From Clarkia xantiana subsp. parviflora (lineage: Eukaryota; Streptophyta; Magnoliopsida; Myrtales; Onagraceae), in NCBI GenBank assembly GCA_036873135.1, contig JAPTYO010000007.1, forward strand, positions 24,844,763 through 24,908,762: 64,000 nucleotides of DNA, written 5' to 3'. Below are positions 34,197-46,147 of this stretch, piece by piece. Each line of letters starts with the position of its first letter. Within the stretch, counting starts at the first letter, position 1. The notes beneath the pieces were generated by a model. It was given only the letters and a program-made list of their open reading frames with translations, searched no databases and was not told where the DNA came from. The translations under genes and the position numbers were made by a program.

Positions 34197-36025
34197 CTAC
34201 TTTGCACCCATCAAAATAGTGGGACTGAAACTCGAGATAAGTCCGTCTTTGCATAGCCTAACTAGCTCGTCTTCAGGCAATGTGAGCATGACGATCCTCC
34301 CGAACGGTCCATCTCCGCTCGGAGAAGGTAGAATTATAAAATACCCGTTTTCATAAATCGAGTCAACGTAATACCGTGTGCAAATTGGACCGTTCAAGTC
34401 ATCGTTGAACGATACTGGGTAATGATCGTCAATATGCTCTAGATCCAGGCAAACTAAATCGCGAAATTGTTTGCTCTTGGGGTCTAAATTTTCATCTATC
34501 CACTCCATCAAATCTATAATCCCTTCTCTATCAATCCTTGACTTCACTTCACCAATTGCCTTAGTTGCTGCTAATAGATTGGTGTTTGTGTTTACTTCAT
34601 CATCAGTTACATTAGCATACACCATACAATTCCCAAAATACCCTTGGTCAAGGCCCAACAGCTTCCTCATGTCCAGGCCCAATGTTATACCCACTAGGCC
34701 TTTATTGGGCCGTCTCAGTCTACTCACTGCAGCCCATATAAGCCCAGATATAGCCTCAAATGGAGATGGGTCAGGCCCATGGGCCTTAGCTGTGGAAATG
34801 CAGGATCTCACCATTGGGTCACTAAATGCTAGTGAGATTGTTTTACTTTTATAGTTGGTGAGAGTGCAATTCGGGGTCGTAAAGGCTGTCCCGTTGTAGT
34901 GGTTAATTAAGTCGGGTTTCGGGTCGGGTTTGGATCTGCGGGGAGGAGTCGAGAATCGGTGGAAAATGGGGGGATGCATTATTTTGCCCCGAATGGTAAT
35001 GTCGGCCCATGCTTTGATGAAGTTGCTGGCTGAGACCAGGTCGGCTAGGAGGTGGGTGCAGCTCAGGCCGATCGCAACTCCACCTTCTTCAAATTCAGTT
35101 ACCTGCAAGTTAATTAATACACAGTTCCTAGTAATAAATGACAAAACGTGAACAATTCATGCAATTATTATTTGAAGAGTTAAGATAGTTGCTTATAAAT
35201 ATATCTTATTATATTGAACTATAGAGCATGTGTCTTTTCGGTATCTTAAATTTTTTCTATATATTATGGCCAAAAAAACAAGAAAATTTCTATTCATATT
35301 TGGTATTGGCCGTATCCTATGTAAGTGTTGATTATGAGTTCTTCATAACTCTATTCGCCTTGTTAGATAACTCGTTTTAACTTCAATCAATATGTGTCAG
35401 CTTAATTTAGGAAATCATGTCAAGCAAGTCTGAATGAGGTCTTAGACTAGACCACGCTCTAGATCAAACTCATGTTTGACATAGTTTACTAGAGCAGTCA
35501 CAGTTTATTTAAATAAAACATATATAAACATGCATACAATCTTAAAAGTAATTAATTAAGCTTTATCTAAACATAAAGACCAACCTGAATATAGAGAGTA
35601 GCCCAAAAATAAGACTTGTGGAACAAATCCTCCCAATGAACCAAAAACCTCTTCTCTTTTTCACTATCCACACTCTCCAACCACCCCTCAACACTCCCTT
35701 TAGCCCTAGCTTCAACCAGTCTCACCCCTGCATCATTGCACTTCACCATCCATTTGCCACTACTATCCTCTCCACCTCCCTCTTTCACCAACCTCCCGGT
35801 TATCACCGGAAAACTCGTTAGGGTTTCCGCTAAGCTCTCCTTCAGTTTCTTCGTAAGTTCGCCAGCTGGACTCGTGGCCCGACTGGTTCGGTAGTAGAGC
35901 ACGATAATTACATGGTTGTCGGGGTCGGTTAGCCGCTCGAGACATGATAAGGTATGGGTTTTACCCGGTCGAACTGGGGTCGTGCTCACGACGGTTCGCT
36001 TACATATGTAGGTTACTTCTGCCAT
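34197..36025 (-). CDS. BAHD-family acyltransferase with degenerate DFGWG motif
   Basis: Two exons (36025-35585, 35102-34197) give 448 residues, the usual BAHD length and the common single-intron layout. BAHD enzymes transfer acyl groups from acyl-CoA to alcohols or amines in the cytosol. The catalytic HXXXD is present as HLLAD at about residue 164. At the place of the structural DFGWG motif the sequence reads DDLNGPICTRYYVDS, so the motif is not recognisable. The segment around exon 1/2 (FHKSYFWATLYIQ...GLSCTHLLADL) resembles CER2-like/At4g29250-type members, some of which work in wax elongation without normal acyltransferase motifs. Substrate cannot be predicted. Start is the first in-frame ATG with family-like N-terminus. 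Confidence 0.9.
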
Positions 36026-36306
36026 GTATACAATGTAATGTATATGGGAAAGAGACTTAATTGTAGTGGAGAGAAGCTAGATGAATTAATGAATGTTTAT
36101 ATAGGGGAGAATAGAGAGGGATTTGAGCTGCAAAAGGGGACAATGCAAATGTATTTTGAGCACATATATGAAGGAAACTAAGGTTGTGTGTTTAAAAACA
36201 TGTAAAGTCCGTGACTTGGACAAAGCCATTTCTTTTGGTAGCAATGAAAAGAGTATCAGGTTATGGAAATATATTAATTTGTGGGGTTTAGCCATTTTTA
36301 AATGAA

Positions 36307-36359
<53 letters not shown>

Positions 36360-37501
36360 TTGTTATGTAGCCACTTTTATATCAATTTTTTCTAAACTTT
36401 AGTATTCTAATTATAATTATAGAGCTAATTTATTTTATGGAACAATGATTAGGAACTATTTTATGTAATAATAGATCAATCTAACAAAAATAGATAAAAT
36501 CTATATTTTTTTAGTATCTTTAAAGAATTATAATTTTGTTTAGTTTTACTCCATCAAGTTATTTTCAGATTGAGTTTGTTAGTTTGAGTCAATAAAGAAG
36601 TAGCTTCATTTATTATTTATTTTTTATTTTTGTAAAAAAAGAAGTTAAAAATGTTATATGACGAAACCGGTGAAATTAAGTTTTAAAAAGAAATATGGGC
36701 TTCTAGGTGTCATGTCAGTTTTCGTGTTATTAAATAATATTTTATTATTTTATTTTGTTTTTTTATTTTTAATTTAATATAATAATATTATTTACTATTG
36801 GGTATCGTATTAAAAAATATATAGTTTTCTACGATATTCTGATTTAAGAACTGATATATGAAACTTAATAATAAAAACCTTTTGAATGAGATATAACATT
36901 ACATATTTCTAAATTACATATACATAAACCAACTAATCAACAATAAGATGAATACATGTTCTTTTAATATATATTAATTTTAAAAAACTATTTCACGAGT
37001 CAAAGATATTATAGCTTAAGTTTTTAAAATGGGTAGAATCCCGTGAAAATCACATATTAATTACAATTATTTTATAGGTTATTATAAAAAAATAAAAAAA
37101 AACAAACCCAACTTTGAGTGTTTAAAAAAAAACATACTTTTTTAATTTGTAAAAAACAAACTCGAATTTACAAAATATTGGTAAAGTGTAAACTATGCTG
37201 ACTTTTATGTAAAAAATTTACAGAAACTGGACATATAAGAATCATATCTTGCTTGTTCACGTGACGCATGGTAAAAAAAATCAATATCGTTTTGTTAAAA
37301 TACATTAGGTGGATGTTACGTGTTCAATTTTCATCACTTATTATTGAAAAAATTAATAAAGTTTATGCTCTGCGATGTTTTGTTTTGTTTTTGTTTTTTT
37401 TTTTTTTTTTTGCAAATAAAAAAATATGATTTGTATTTTGCAACCTAATTTTATTACATGGTCTATGTGTAATTAAAAATGTTCAGGGTAAATATTATTT
37501 A
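36026..37501. other. BAHD gene upstream region and AT-rich intergenic DNA
   Basis: No gene. (TA) and (AAT) microsatellites at 36306-36360; a T-run near 37390. The promoter of the BAHD gene must lie in the first part, but no clear TATA element was fixed. Confidence 0.4.
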
Positions 37502-38940
37502 GGGTTAATTAGCTCAATACACCCATACGTTTTTGCGTATTGTTGGATGCACAACACATGTAAGCGAATGCACCCATACGTTTTGTTATGTTGGTGAATG
37601 CACCTGAAGCTCTAACACCGTAAGTTAAATACATATGCGCCGCACATGCATTCGAATGCACCCACGACAACCAACCACCGCGACGACGACCAATCACCGC
37701 GATGGGCGAGTAGTAGACGACCAACCATGAAAATACACGACAATGCAGTAAAGACGAGTAGCGATACAAAGAAGCGTGTCAGCAGATGTTTAGTTTTAGG
37801 GTAATTAATTTAATCACGACTGTAGAATATGAGGATGGAGGGTATATCTAGGCCTGTCAACGGGTCACAACCCGTGACCCGTGACCCGCGGGTCACCGAC
37901 CATCCGACCCGTGATTGACCCGGGGGTCACCACGGGTCAGGGGTCGCAGACCCGTACCCGGGGTCACGGGTCACGGGTTGACCCGGGTCTGACCCGTGAC
38001 CCGGGTCAAACATATGTGCTAGCAATTTTTTTTTTTTTTTTTTTTCACTACGTGCTGGATGTGTAACGTAACCATTTCATTAAATTATACGAAAATCTTA
38101 ATGGAGATAGCCATTTGTAGATACTTGAACTAAGGTAGCCATTTGATAATGTATTTGGTTAAAATGAAGTCGACTTAGTAGATTTCTTAGCTATAAGATC
38201 AGGCATAAATCTCAATATGACTATATGAGTCTATGACTAATTTAACCGTTGAGAAATTTATTTGTTATATAATTCAGATTTACTACAAATACAGAATGCT
38301 AATTATCCTTTGAATAGATTGCTAATTTCTTTAAAATATACTTTGGTAGTACAAGTTTCATATTTTTACAAATTGTTAGTTTCATTAGGATTTCTATTTA
38401 TAATTTGGACGAAATGGGTCACGTGATGAACAAAAATACGGAAAATTGCTAATTATGTTTGTGCAGTTAAGAAGTCTACCTGAAGTGTTTTAGAATTTAG
38501 AAATTTAGAATTAAATTTGAATTTAGGAATTAAAAAAAAAAACGATATTTACACGGGTCACGGGCCGGGTACGGGTCATTGCCCTAAACCCGTACCCGGC
38601 CCGGCCTCAACGGGTCATTAACGGGTTGACCCGTAAATGACCCGTTGGCGTGTTTGGGGTCACCCGGACCCGACCCGTGAACGGGTCGTTTGCGGGTCAC
38701 GGGTAAATTTGACAGCCCTAGGCATATCTATCATTAGCAAAATCATTTATTTTTTTAATTAAAAAAATGTTTGCACGTGAGTAGCATGTGAATAACTAAC
38801 GACAAAAATAAACGGAACTTAGACTAAAGGTATATTGAGCAACAAAGTAATACATATCGGTGCATATAACAATATAAAAAAAACATATAAATGCATTTAA
38901 CAACATGACTAAAACATGAGCGTAGTTGGCTAATTAACCC
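37502..38940. mobile_element. Foldback element of the GGGTTAA family, split by a nested hAT MITE
   Basis: Outer ends GGGTTAATTAGCTCAATAC and GTAGTTGGCTAATTAACCC are inverted copies. Flanks TATTATTTA and AATTATTTA agree at 8 of 9. The interior is interrupted by the 37849-38720 insertion; without it the element would be about 570 bp, like its relatives. Confidence 0.7.
37849..38720. mobile_element. hAT-type MITE nested in a foldback element
   Basis: TAGGCCTGTCAACGGGTCAC at the left and AAATTTGACAGCCCTA at the right. Flanking 8-bp strings GGTATATC and GGCATATC match at 7 of 8. Sub-terminal regions are dense in GGGTCACGGGT/ACCCGTGACCC words on both arms. The interior is AT-rich and non-coding. 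Confidence 0.85.
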
Positions 38941-39134
38941 TAATTATTTATCAGCATTGGGTTTGGGTCCGTCCAGAAGACAGACTTGGGCTTGAAAAAG
39001 CGTCCGAAATTCATTTTCACATCTCTCCGAAGTAGAAGCAAGATTTCGCAGAAAATACGAACCACGAAACTTCCTCAGGAAAAAATCCTACAAAACTCCA
39101 ATTGCAGGTCAGATCCGAGATTAGGAAACGAGAG

Positions 39135-40562
39135 ATGTCGGGTTCACTATACGCTAGTTCGTGGTCTCGCGCCTTGGTGCACATCTCCCCGTACACCTTT
39201 TCTGCGATCGGAATCGCCATTGCCATCGGCGTTTCCGTCCTCGGCGCCGCCTGGTACGATGCGGCATCTCTGGGTGCTTTTATTCAACTTGATTTTGAGC
39301 TTAGTAATTGATGTTTATTTTTATTCTTAATCTCGCAGGGGAATTTATATAACTGGAAGCAGCTTGATTGGAGCTGCCATTAAAGCTCCCCGAATCACTT
39401 CCAAGAATCTTATTAGGTAATTACAATTTTAATATTTATTTCAGTTGACGAGGTTCATTCGTTTGGGTGTTGACTGAATTTGCTGAAATTTGTTCTTTAA
39501 TAAGTCATCTTTATCCATCAATCCGCAATTAGTATAAAGTGTTGATCTTTGAAAGTACTTAAGCTCCTGCTAGGTTGATGGTGTTCTTTACTTTGAGCTG
39601 ATAATTTTTGTTGTTTGAAGATTGACTAAATTTCCCATGGTTGAACTATAGTAGCGGGATTGCTTTTAGCTCCCTCTTTCAACTGCACTTGGGTATCATA
39701 TTCTAACCTGCAGGCTGCAACGAATGTTCCTGGGAAACACTATGTGGGATTGGCCGTTTAGCCAAATAGGTGATCAGAAATCCCTTGTTCCTACTTGCGC
39801 GTTACATCACTCAGGACATGAAACAGCTTGTTCTGTTAGTTTTCTTGCTTCATTTGGTGTTCTTGGCATGAGACGTTCATTTATCTGCCAAATGCCAATC
39901 TCGTACATAGACTTTCTCTAAAAAAGAATACTTAGGACTCCAGTTATACATCATATCACCATAACTATATGTTTTCAATTATTTTGAATTATTCATAAGA
40001 TGAACCCAGTTGGATTTTTCCTTTATAGCATGTAAAGATTCTTCAGTTACCTTTGGCATTGTCATATATAGTCAATGTTAAGGTCTTACAACTATTGTGA
40101 TTTGCTCATATCCCTGTCTTGTTTTCAGTGTCATTTTCTGTGAAGCTGTTGCTATCTATGGTGTCATTGTGGCAATCATTTTGCAAACCAAGTTGGAGAG
40201 TGTTCCTGCTTCACAAATACATGCACCGGAATCTCTTAGAGCAGGATATGCAATCTTTGCCTCGGGGATAATTGTTGGCTTCGCGAACCTTGTTTGCGGG
40301 TTTGTTTCTTGTGAACCTTTTTGCCCTCTTTCTTTCATCCATCACAACATTGATTGTCTAATGCCCATATGTTTTGTTTTATTATCATAGGCTGTGTGTG
40401 GGGATTATTGGTAGCAGTTGCGCCCTTTCGGATGCCCAAAACTCCTCCCTGTTTGTGAAGATCCTTGTGATTGAGATTTTTGGTAGCGCACTTGGTTTGT
40501 TTGGAGTGATCGTTGGAATAATCATGTCTGCTCAAGCTACGTGGCCTTCAAAAATGGCGTAA
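39135..40562 (+). CDS. VHA-c'': V-type proton ATPase 21-kDa proteolipid subunit c''
   Basis: Four exons (39135-39253, 39339-39416, 40129-40299, 40391-40562) join in phase to 179 residues. Subunit c'' is part of the membrane Vo rotor that carries protons into the vacuole or endosomes. The protein is almost all membrane segments. It starts [20 protein letters not shown], then a TM with [15 protein letters not shown], then [19 protein letters not shown] holding the conserved carboxylate of the proton-binding helix, and later [19 protein letters not shown]. The length matches plant VHA-c''. It converges on the monooxygenase gene with about 245 bp between stops. Confidence 0.96.
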
Positions 40563-40807
40563 ATTTTTTTAATCTTGAAAGGGAGTAAAATATCTTTTCC
40601 ATATGTATCTGATCTCACCTGAAGTCTATATCATTTAATTTCTTTGTAAGGTTATTGTCTTCTAGGGACCAGCCGGCATTTTATTTGCTTGGCAACAGTG
40701 GTTCTTCATAATGATGAATATATTCTTCATTTAGCTTGATTTCCAAAACAGATTTTTCAACTATATAACATTGTAACTATTGGTTTTTCAAGAAACAAAC
40801 ATCTTTC

Positions 40808-42403
40808 TCAGAGTGCATCACCTAGAATTGGAAGATCACTGAAGAAAGGCACATTCTTCTGCTGAAGAAGCTCTTCCCACTCCAGGGGACTTGAGGTTTT
40901 CGGATCAAATGCTTTGCCTTCCCGGCCATCAAGAGGCAATCCTTGCTTTATCCTTCCCAATCTACGAGAATAAAGCACTTGTTGAGAGGTTACCGGGACT
41001 CGAAGCTCCTGGTACTCCATCAGAGCAGAAGCCAAATTCTTGGGGCCCCATTTGTTGAGGCAAGAAGCCAGAACCGCGGCATCTACTATTGACATGTTGG
41101 TGCTTCTAAGGCCATGAGGGGTTGTGGGGTGGGCAGCATCTCCAACAAGTACCACATTGTCCCAGAAGATCTTCTCCAGAGGGTCACAGTCATACATGAC
41201 ATTGATGAATGGCTCCTTTGTCTCCTTCATGAGTCCTGCTAACTCGGGACGCCATACTTGCTCTGCTTCTTTCCGCATTTTATCGATCATGTCCATGCTC
41301 ACCTTCATTGTCATGGAGTTACCCTGCACTAACAGCAGGATTTCAGATTGATAAACACTTGGAAAATTTGTCAAAGAGAATATCGAGAGATATTACCTTC
41401 AGCTCGGGTTCGGGTTGATTGACATACCAAATCCAGTTGAGTCTCTGATTCATAAGCTCGTAAAGCACACTGTGTGTTCCAGAACTCAGATCAAAATACA
41501 AGCATTTACCCAGATCAGGATAAGCTTTCTTCATCTGTTGTAAAACAGAGTCTTCTTCTCCTGAAAAATCAACAACTCCTCTCCATGCACAATAACCTGA
41601 ATACCTGCAAAACACCAACACGAACACGATTCACGTATATATAGTATTTCTCTTCAATTCCATTCACAAACAAAGAAATTGTTCGTGGACTGTGGTAACC
41701 TCAATTTAAGGCCGGGGAGGAAGGTGTGGCGAATTGAAGAGAGACAGCCGTCTGCTGCAACAAGCAAATCCCCAATTATCTCAACGGTCTCATCAGTTTG
41801 GAGAAGTCTAGCTTTGACTTTCACTGCTGCATTGTTCCTGCAACCACCAGTAGAAGAAGAAGAAGAAGAAGAAGAGAAAGACTCATAGAGATGACCCCAT
41901 TTTATAGTATCTGGTGGCAGAGCGCTTTGCAGAAGGCAATGGAGGTCAGCCCAGTACGCAGCTCTGAAGTTGAATCCTTCATCTCTTGTTAGCGTCCAGC
42001 TCTGTTTCGTCTCCCCATCTGTTGCAACATTCTGAAACAGACCGAGAACCTCAATTCAGATCACGGCGGAGAATTTTATGATAAATCCACGCCAAGAACT
42101 CCAAATTGGCAAATTGGAAATTGAAGCAAGACGAAAGAGAATTGACTCATATTATACCTGATCAACTGAGAGAGGCAGCGTGATTTCATCGACGCTTTGC
42201 TGAAGCCATGATTCGATGATTTGTCGCGAGATCGGGTCGAGCCCCAAACCGGCACCGGTTGGGCTTCTGGTGGGAGGTGCAGAAGATTTCTCCAGCACCA
42301 CGGTATCCCAGCCTGCTGAGTTGAGCGCGTGAGCGCAGGACACCCCCGCTATGCTTCCTCCCACTATCACTGCTCTTGGCTTCTCCACTGCCACTCCCTC
42401 CAT
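40808..42403 (-). CDS. FAD-dependent aromatic-hydroxylase-like monooxygenase
   Basis: Four exons (42403-42158, 42031-41700, 41604-41397, 41323-40808) join in phase to 433 residues. The protein belongs to the class A flavoprotein monooxygenases (UbiH/salicylate- or urate-hydroxylase-like). It has the dinucleotide-binding GGSIAGVSCAHAL near the start, a DG motif (LVAADGCLSSIRH) and the second FAD motif VGDAAHPTTPHG. The substrate cannot be read from sequence. Exon 2 carries a TTC/TTCT microsatellite encoding a run of about nine serines (41850-41876) between the substrate and FAD regions. No transit peptide is evident, so a cytosolic location is inferred. Confidence 0.92.
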
Positions 42404-45107
42404 TTCCTATATCTGTAGCAAGTTATGAACGTGAACTTCAATTGGAGGAGAAAATGAGATAAATAAAGGCGTCTCATGGGAAGAAAAGGAGAAGTATTTA
42501 CTGGCTGTTAGTCCATTCGTTGTGCTGTGCCACGTTCGTACAGTGTTTTGGTTCAGCATAAACACGAAATCGTGCCAATTTAGTTCACTACGAATATGAC
42601 ACAAAAAAATTATGACACAAAAAGGCGGCACTTTACCATAGTAAATTGAATAATAAATTCACATATAACAACTTTTTAAACTAAAATTTAAAAGAGTTCA
42701 GTTCAAAATTTATAAAGTACTAGTGCAAAAGAGACCATACTAAGTTTAGATAGATTTAATTTAGTAGAGAACAAATCAGCACTTAACTCTTGATTCTTCC
42801 ATCAACTTATAAATAGTGTATTTTAAAGTATTTATTTTATTTAAAGAATAGTAACAACTTTTTATATAAATTATTTGGCCTATATAGATTATATTTTTTT
42901 TTTTTGCCAAGAGATTATATATATATTTAGATACATTGATTTTGTGTTGTGTGCACATTCTTTTTAAAAAAAAATCTAAAGAAATATAATTTCGCTCGAT
43001 AAAATTAAATAATAATATGTGGTGAAACCAACAATTTTGAGATTTAAAATCAATTCTACAGTATTTGGTAATTCATGATACTTCTCCACATAGCTGAATT
43101 GAAAATTGTAAACTTTAAAATGCACTAGTAAATTTCATACTATTAAATAGAATTATATTATTTTAGTACATATAAATATTTATTTTTATTTAATATCATA
43201 TTTTTAAATTTATATAGTGTAATTAAACAACTATAATTTTTTCTACGATATTTTAATTTATAAAATAATTATTTAATATAAAAATAGTTGCAAATTTTTT
43301 TAATGACATCTATTATATAATGGCCAAATGCCATTAACTTGATTTTACACAAATAGTCTTACTTCTAAATATATGAATAAAAAACATTAAAAATTGCCAC
43401 CATAAAGAATTAACCTACGATGTAATGCATAAAAGCCACATATCTTTACCATCTATGCTAATAAACTATCAGTTACTCTCTTAATACTTAATTGTATTAA
43501 ATGGTTCTGAATACTAACATTAACTTAAATTGTGAAAAAAATATATATTATATAAAATAAATTCTAGATGGACTGAGAGAAAAAAAAATCATCGGAATCG
43601 CATGATCATGTTTTGAAATTTAACTAACAATATTAGTGTATTTCTAATGCATATCGTTGTAAGCTCATGATGATACGTTAAGAACCAATAATATTAATAC
43701 ATCTTCACAAATAAATGTTATGATACAAAGCATGATTTATTGTTGAAAAGTGGTTCTTTTTTTTCCACCTTTAGCATATTTTTATTATTTCAAAAAATAC
43801 TTAATTGATTTTGAATAGTGTCATAACTAAATTAACCCTACTATTATGTGCATATACGTCTACCATTGTAAAATACAATGTCAGAGACGACATTTAAATG
43901 CCAACATATTATTATATGTGGTCTACTTAAAGCTTATAAAGTATTAAGCCGACATTTTAATTAAGTATAGGGAATGTAGTATATTTTATCTATGTTTATT
44001 GAAATACAGTGAGAGAAACTAATATTTACTCCACACTTTCTTTTAAGCGTAGTCTAATTTATTTTATTTCCAACGTTCATACTTTTTTTCCTTTGAAAAA
44101 ATGTCATATTTTAATGTTGAGGATTTAATGGAAAATAGCTTCCTTGTTTAATCAATTATTATGACTAATCTAACGTGTTCTTTTTGGAAATTTTAGGTAT
44201 AAAGATAGAAACTTACACTTAAATATTTAAATTCAGTTTCTCTATATTGTTTTTCCAACTTTCCTTTGTAGTCTTTCATTTATGGCTACGATTAAGATAT
44301 TCATTTGATAATTAAAATTATAATTATTTTAACAATGTCATTGCATTGTTCATAGATTATTTGTCTGATTAATTGCTGAGATATTTAGGCAATGATAAAT
44401 GCAAGGTGCTAAGATTGAACAATTTGAGGATGCTCTCAAGTCATGGAATTGACTCACTTGCTACAAATATCAAAAGTATAGGTTTTCATTCTACATCCTT
44501 CTCGATCTATGTATATATATTATAGTTTCGTTTCTTAAGTTATATAATGCAATAGTATTCTTTATTGATATAGTTTGTTCTGTTAATCGATCATTTGATA
44601 TGTTGGAGTTTGTGAGTTAATTTTATCAAAATAATAATTTGGTTTGGATTGGATTTTCACGCAGTATTCTTTTATGTTATCTTCTGTTAATATATAGATT
44701 GATCGTGTCGTATTTGAATTAGAGCATAAAATCATTTTGTGTTAATCTAATTTTGATTGATTATTTGAATATTTTGTATTGCAGAGGGATGGCAGAGGCG
44801 AAAAACATCGGAGCTCTTATTTTCCGTTGGTATTCAGTAAAAAAAATTTTGGTGAAGAAATAAGATTTTTGTATTATAGTCGTAATGAAAACCTTGTCAT
44901 AGTTCGAATTGGACCATTTTTTTTATTACTTTCTCTTTATAATAGTTTTATCATTGTTGCTATATAATATTGATGTAGTGAATTTTATTAATTCATCGAA
45001 ATGAGAAATTAATAGTGTAAAATTTGAAAATTATATAATTTTCTTATCATACTTTAATGATCCAGCATGCCAACACTTATATATATATATATCATCTATA
45101 TTTTAAA
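42404..45107. other. AT-rich gene-free intergenic DNA
   Basis: The first 150 bases should hold the monooxygenase promoter. No gene seen in the rest; short frames have no family features. Confidence 0.45.
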
Positions 45108-45553
45108 CAGTGTTTTGAAAACCGGACCGGCGGTCGGACCGGGTCAGACCGCAAACCAGGTGTATCAGCGGTTCGGTCCTGTTAATTTATAGGTCTGCAA
45201 AGCAGAACCGGTTCGGCAGGATAAAACCGGGTTGGACCGGGTCGGACCGGATAAACCGGCACCGGTCTGACCGGAAGAGAGAAGAATGTACTTTTTTTTG
45301 TTAAGAAAAATATTAATTGGAGATACCAAGACTCAAATCCATGACCTACCTTGAAGATTACAACATGCTACCACCGAACTACATGACAACTAGTAGATAT
45401 AATGACAGAAAAATATGTTATAAATATATTTCTAAATTCTAATCATTTCAAGCAATAAAACCGGATTGAACCGGGTTGAACCGGGTCGGACCGGTTAGAC
45501 CGGGAACCGGTCATCTTTCCGGTCCAAGGATCGGTCCGGTTTTCAAAACACTG
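45108..45553. mobile_element. hAT-type MITE, 446 bp, perfect 8-bp target duplication
   Basis: CAGTGTTTTGAAAACCGGAC and its inverse GTCCGGTTTTCAAAACACTG form the ends. ATTTTAAA flanks both sides (8 of 8). The arms are rich in CCGGACCGG-type words and the centre is AT-rich. CAGTG ends and an 8-bp duplication are hAT hallmarks. Confidence 0.92.
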
Positions 45554-45977
45554 ATTTTAAATTTGTCGACGCTTGAACGTGTTTTCATCTTTAACTTGCA
45601 TCACTAGTAAATGTGAATAATGTCAACGCAAAACAAGTATCGTGTATTTATTTAATTTAGGCAACGCAAAAAAAAAAAAGTCGATTATTAATTTAGTTAG
45701 CCAACGCAAAGAAACGTCACTTATTTATTAACATTGTCAATGTATATTGTAGTGTTGCCATCAAGCTTCTCCACACCAAGTAATTACTACGCTTCCATAA
45801 GCGTTGAGAGCAACGTCAGCATGATTTAACTAACGTTTATAAGCTTTGATAATATCTTTTTTATACGTTGTATTAACTTATTCTTAATTGATTTAAGTGG
45901 TTTTTCTTAATGTGTATATTATATATATTGGTATATGCTAGAAGTGTGCGCATTGTCGTATTTGGACATAATGAGTC

Positions 45978-46135
45978 CAGCTACCCAATGTTGGTTGGAC
46001 CAACTGGTAAAGCGAGTTGCGTTCCCGTGGGCGACCCGAGGTCGAAACCCGCCGGAGACACCGCCTTGGGGATGGCTTTAACCTTAACGCTGCCGGCCCG
46101 AAATTGCGAAAGCAATGTAAATATATATAAAAAAA
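45978..46135 (+). mobile_element. tRNA-derived SINE with 12-bp target duplication
   Basis: A box-like (ACTGGTAAAGCG) and B box-like (AGGTCGAAACCC) pol III promoter elements lie about 40 bp apart. They are followed by a unique tail and a 3' A/T-rich end (TAAATATATATAAAAAAA). ACATAATGAGTC occurs immediately before (45966-45977) and after (46136-46147), a perfect target duplication. Structure fits a tRNA-type SINE of about 158 bp. Confidence 0.85.
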
Positions 46136-46147
46136 ACATAATGAGTC

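Noticed and set aside
37509..37769. 86-codon minus-strand open frame
   Set aside because: It lies within the left arm of a foldback element and has no conserved features.
43800..45900. CACTA-type transposon remnant suggested by repeated CAACGC words near 45630-45830
   Set aside because: No CACTA ends, transposase or 3-bp duplication could be found.
46010..46060. A functional tRNA gene
   Set aside because: Box motifs are present but no cloverleaf can be drawn; target duplication and A-rich tail point to a SINE.
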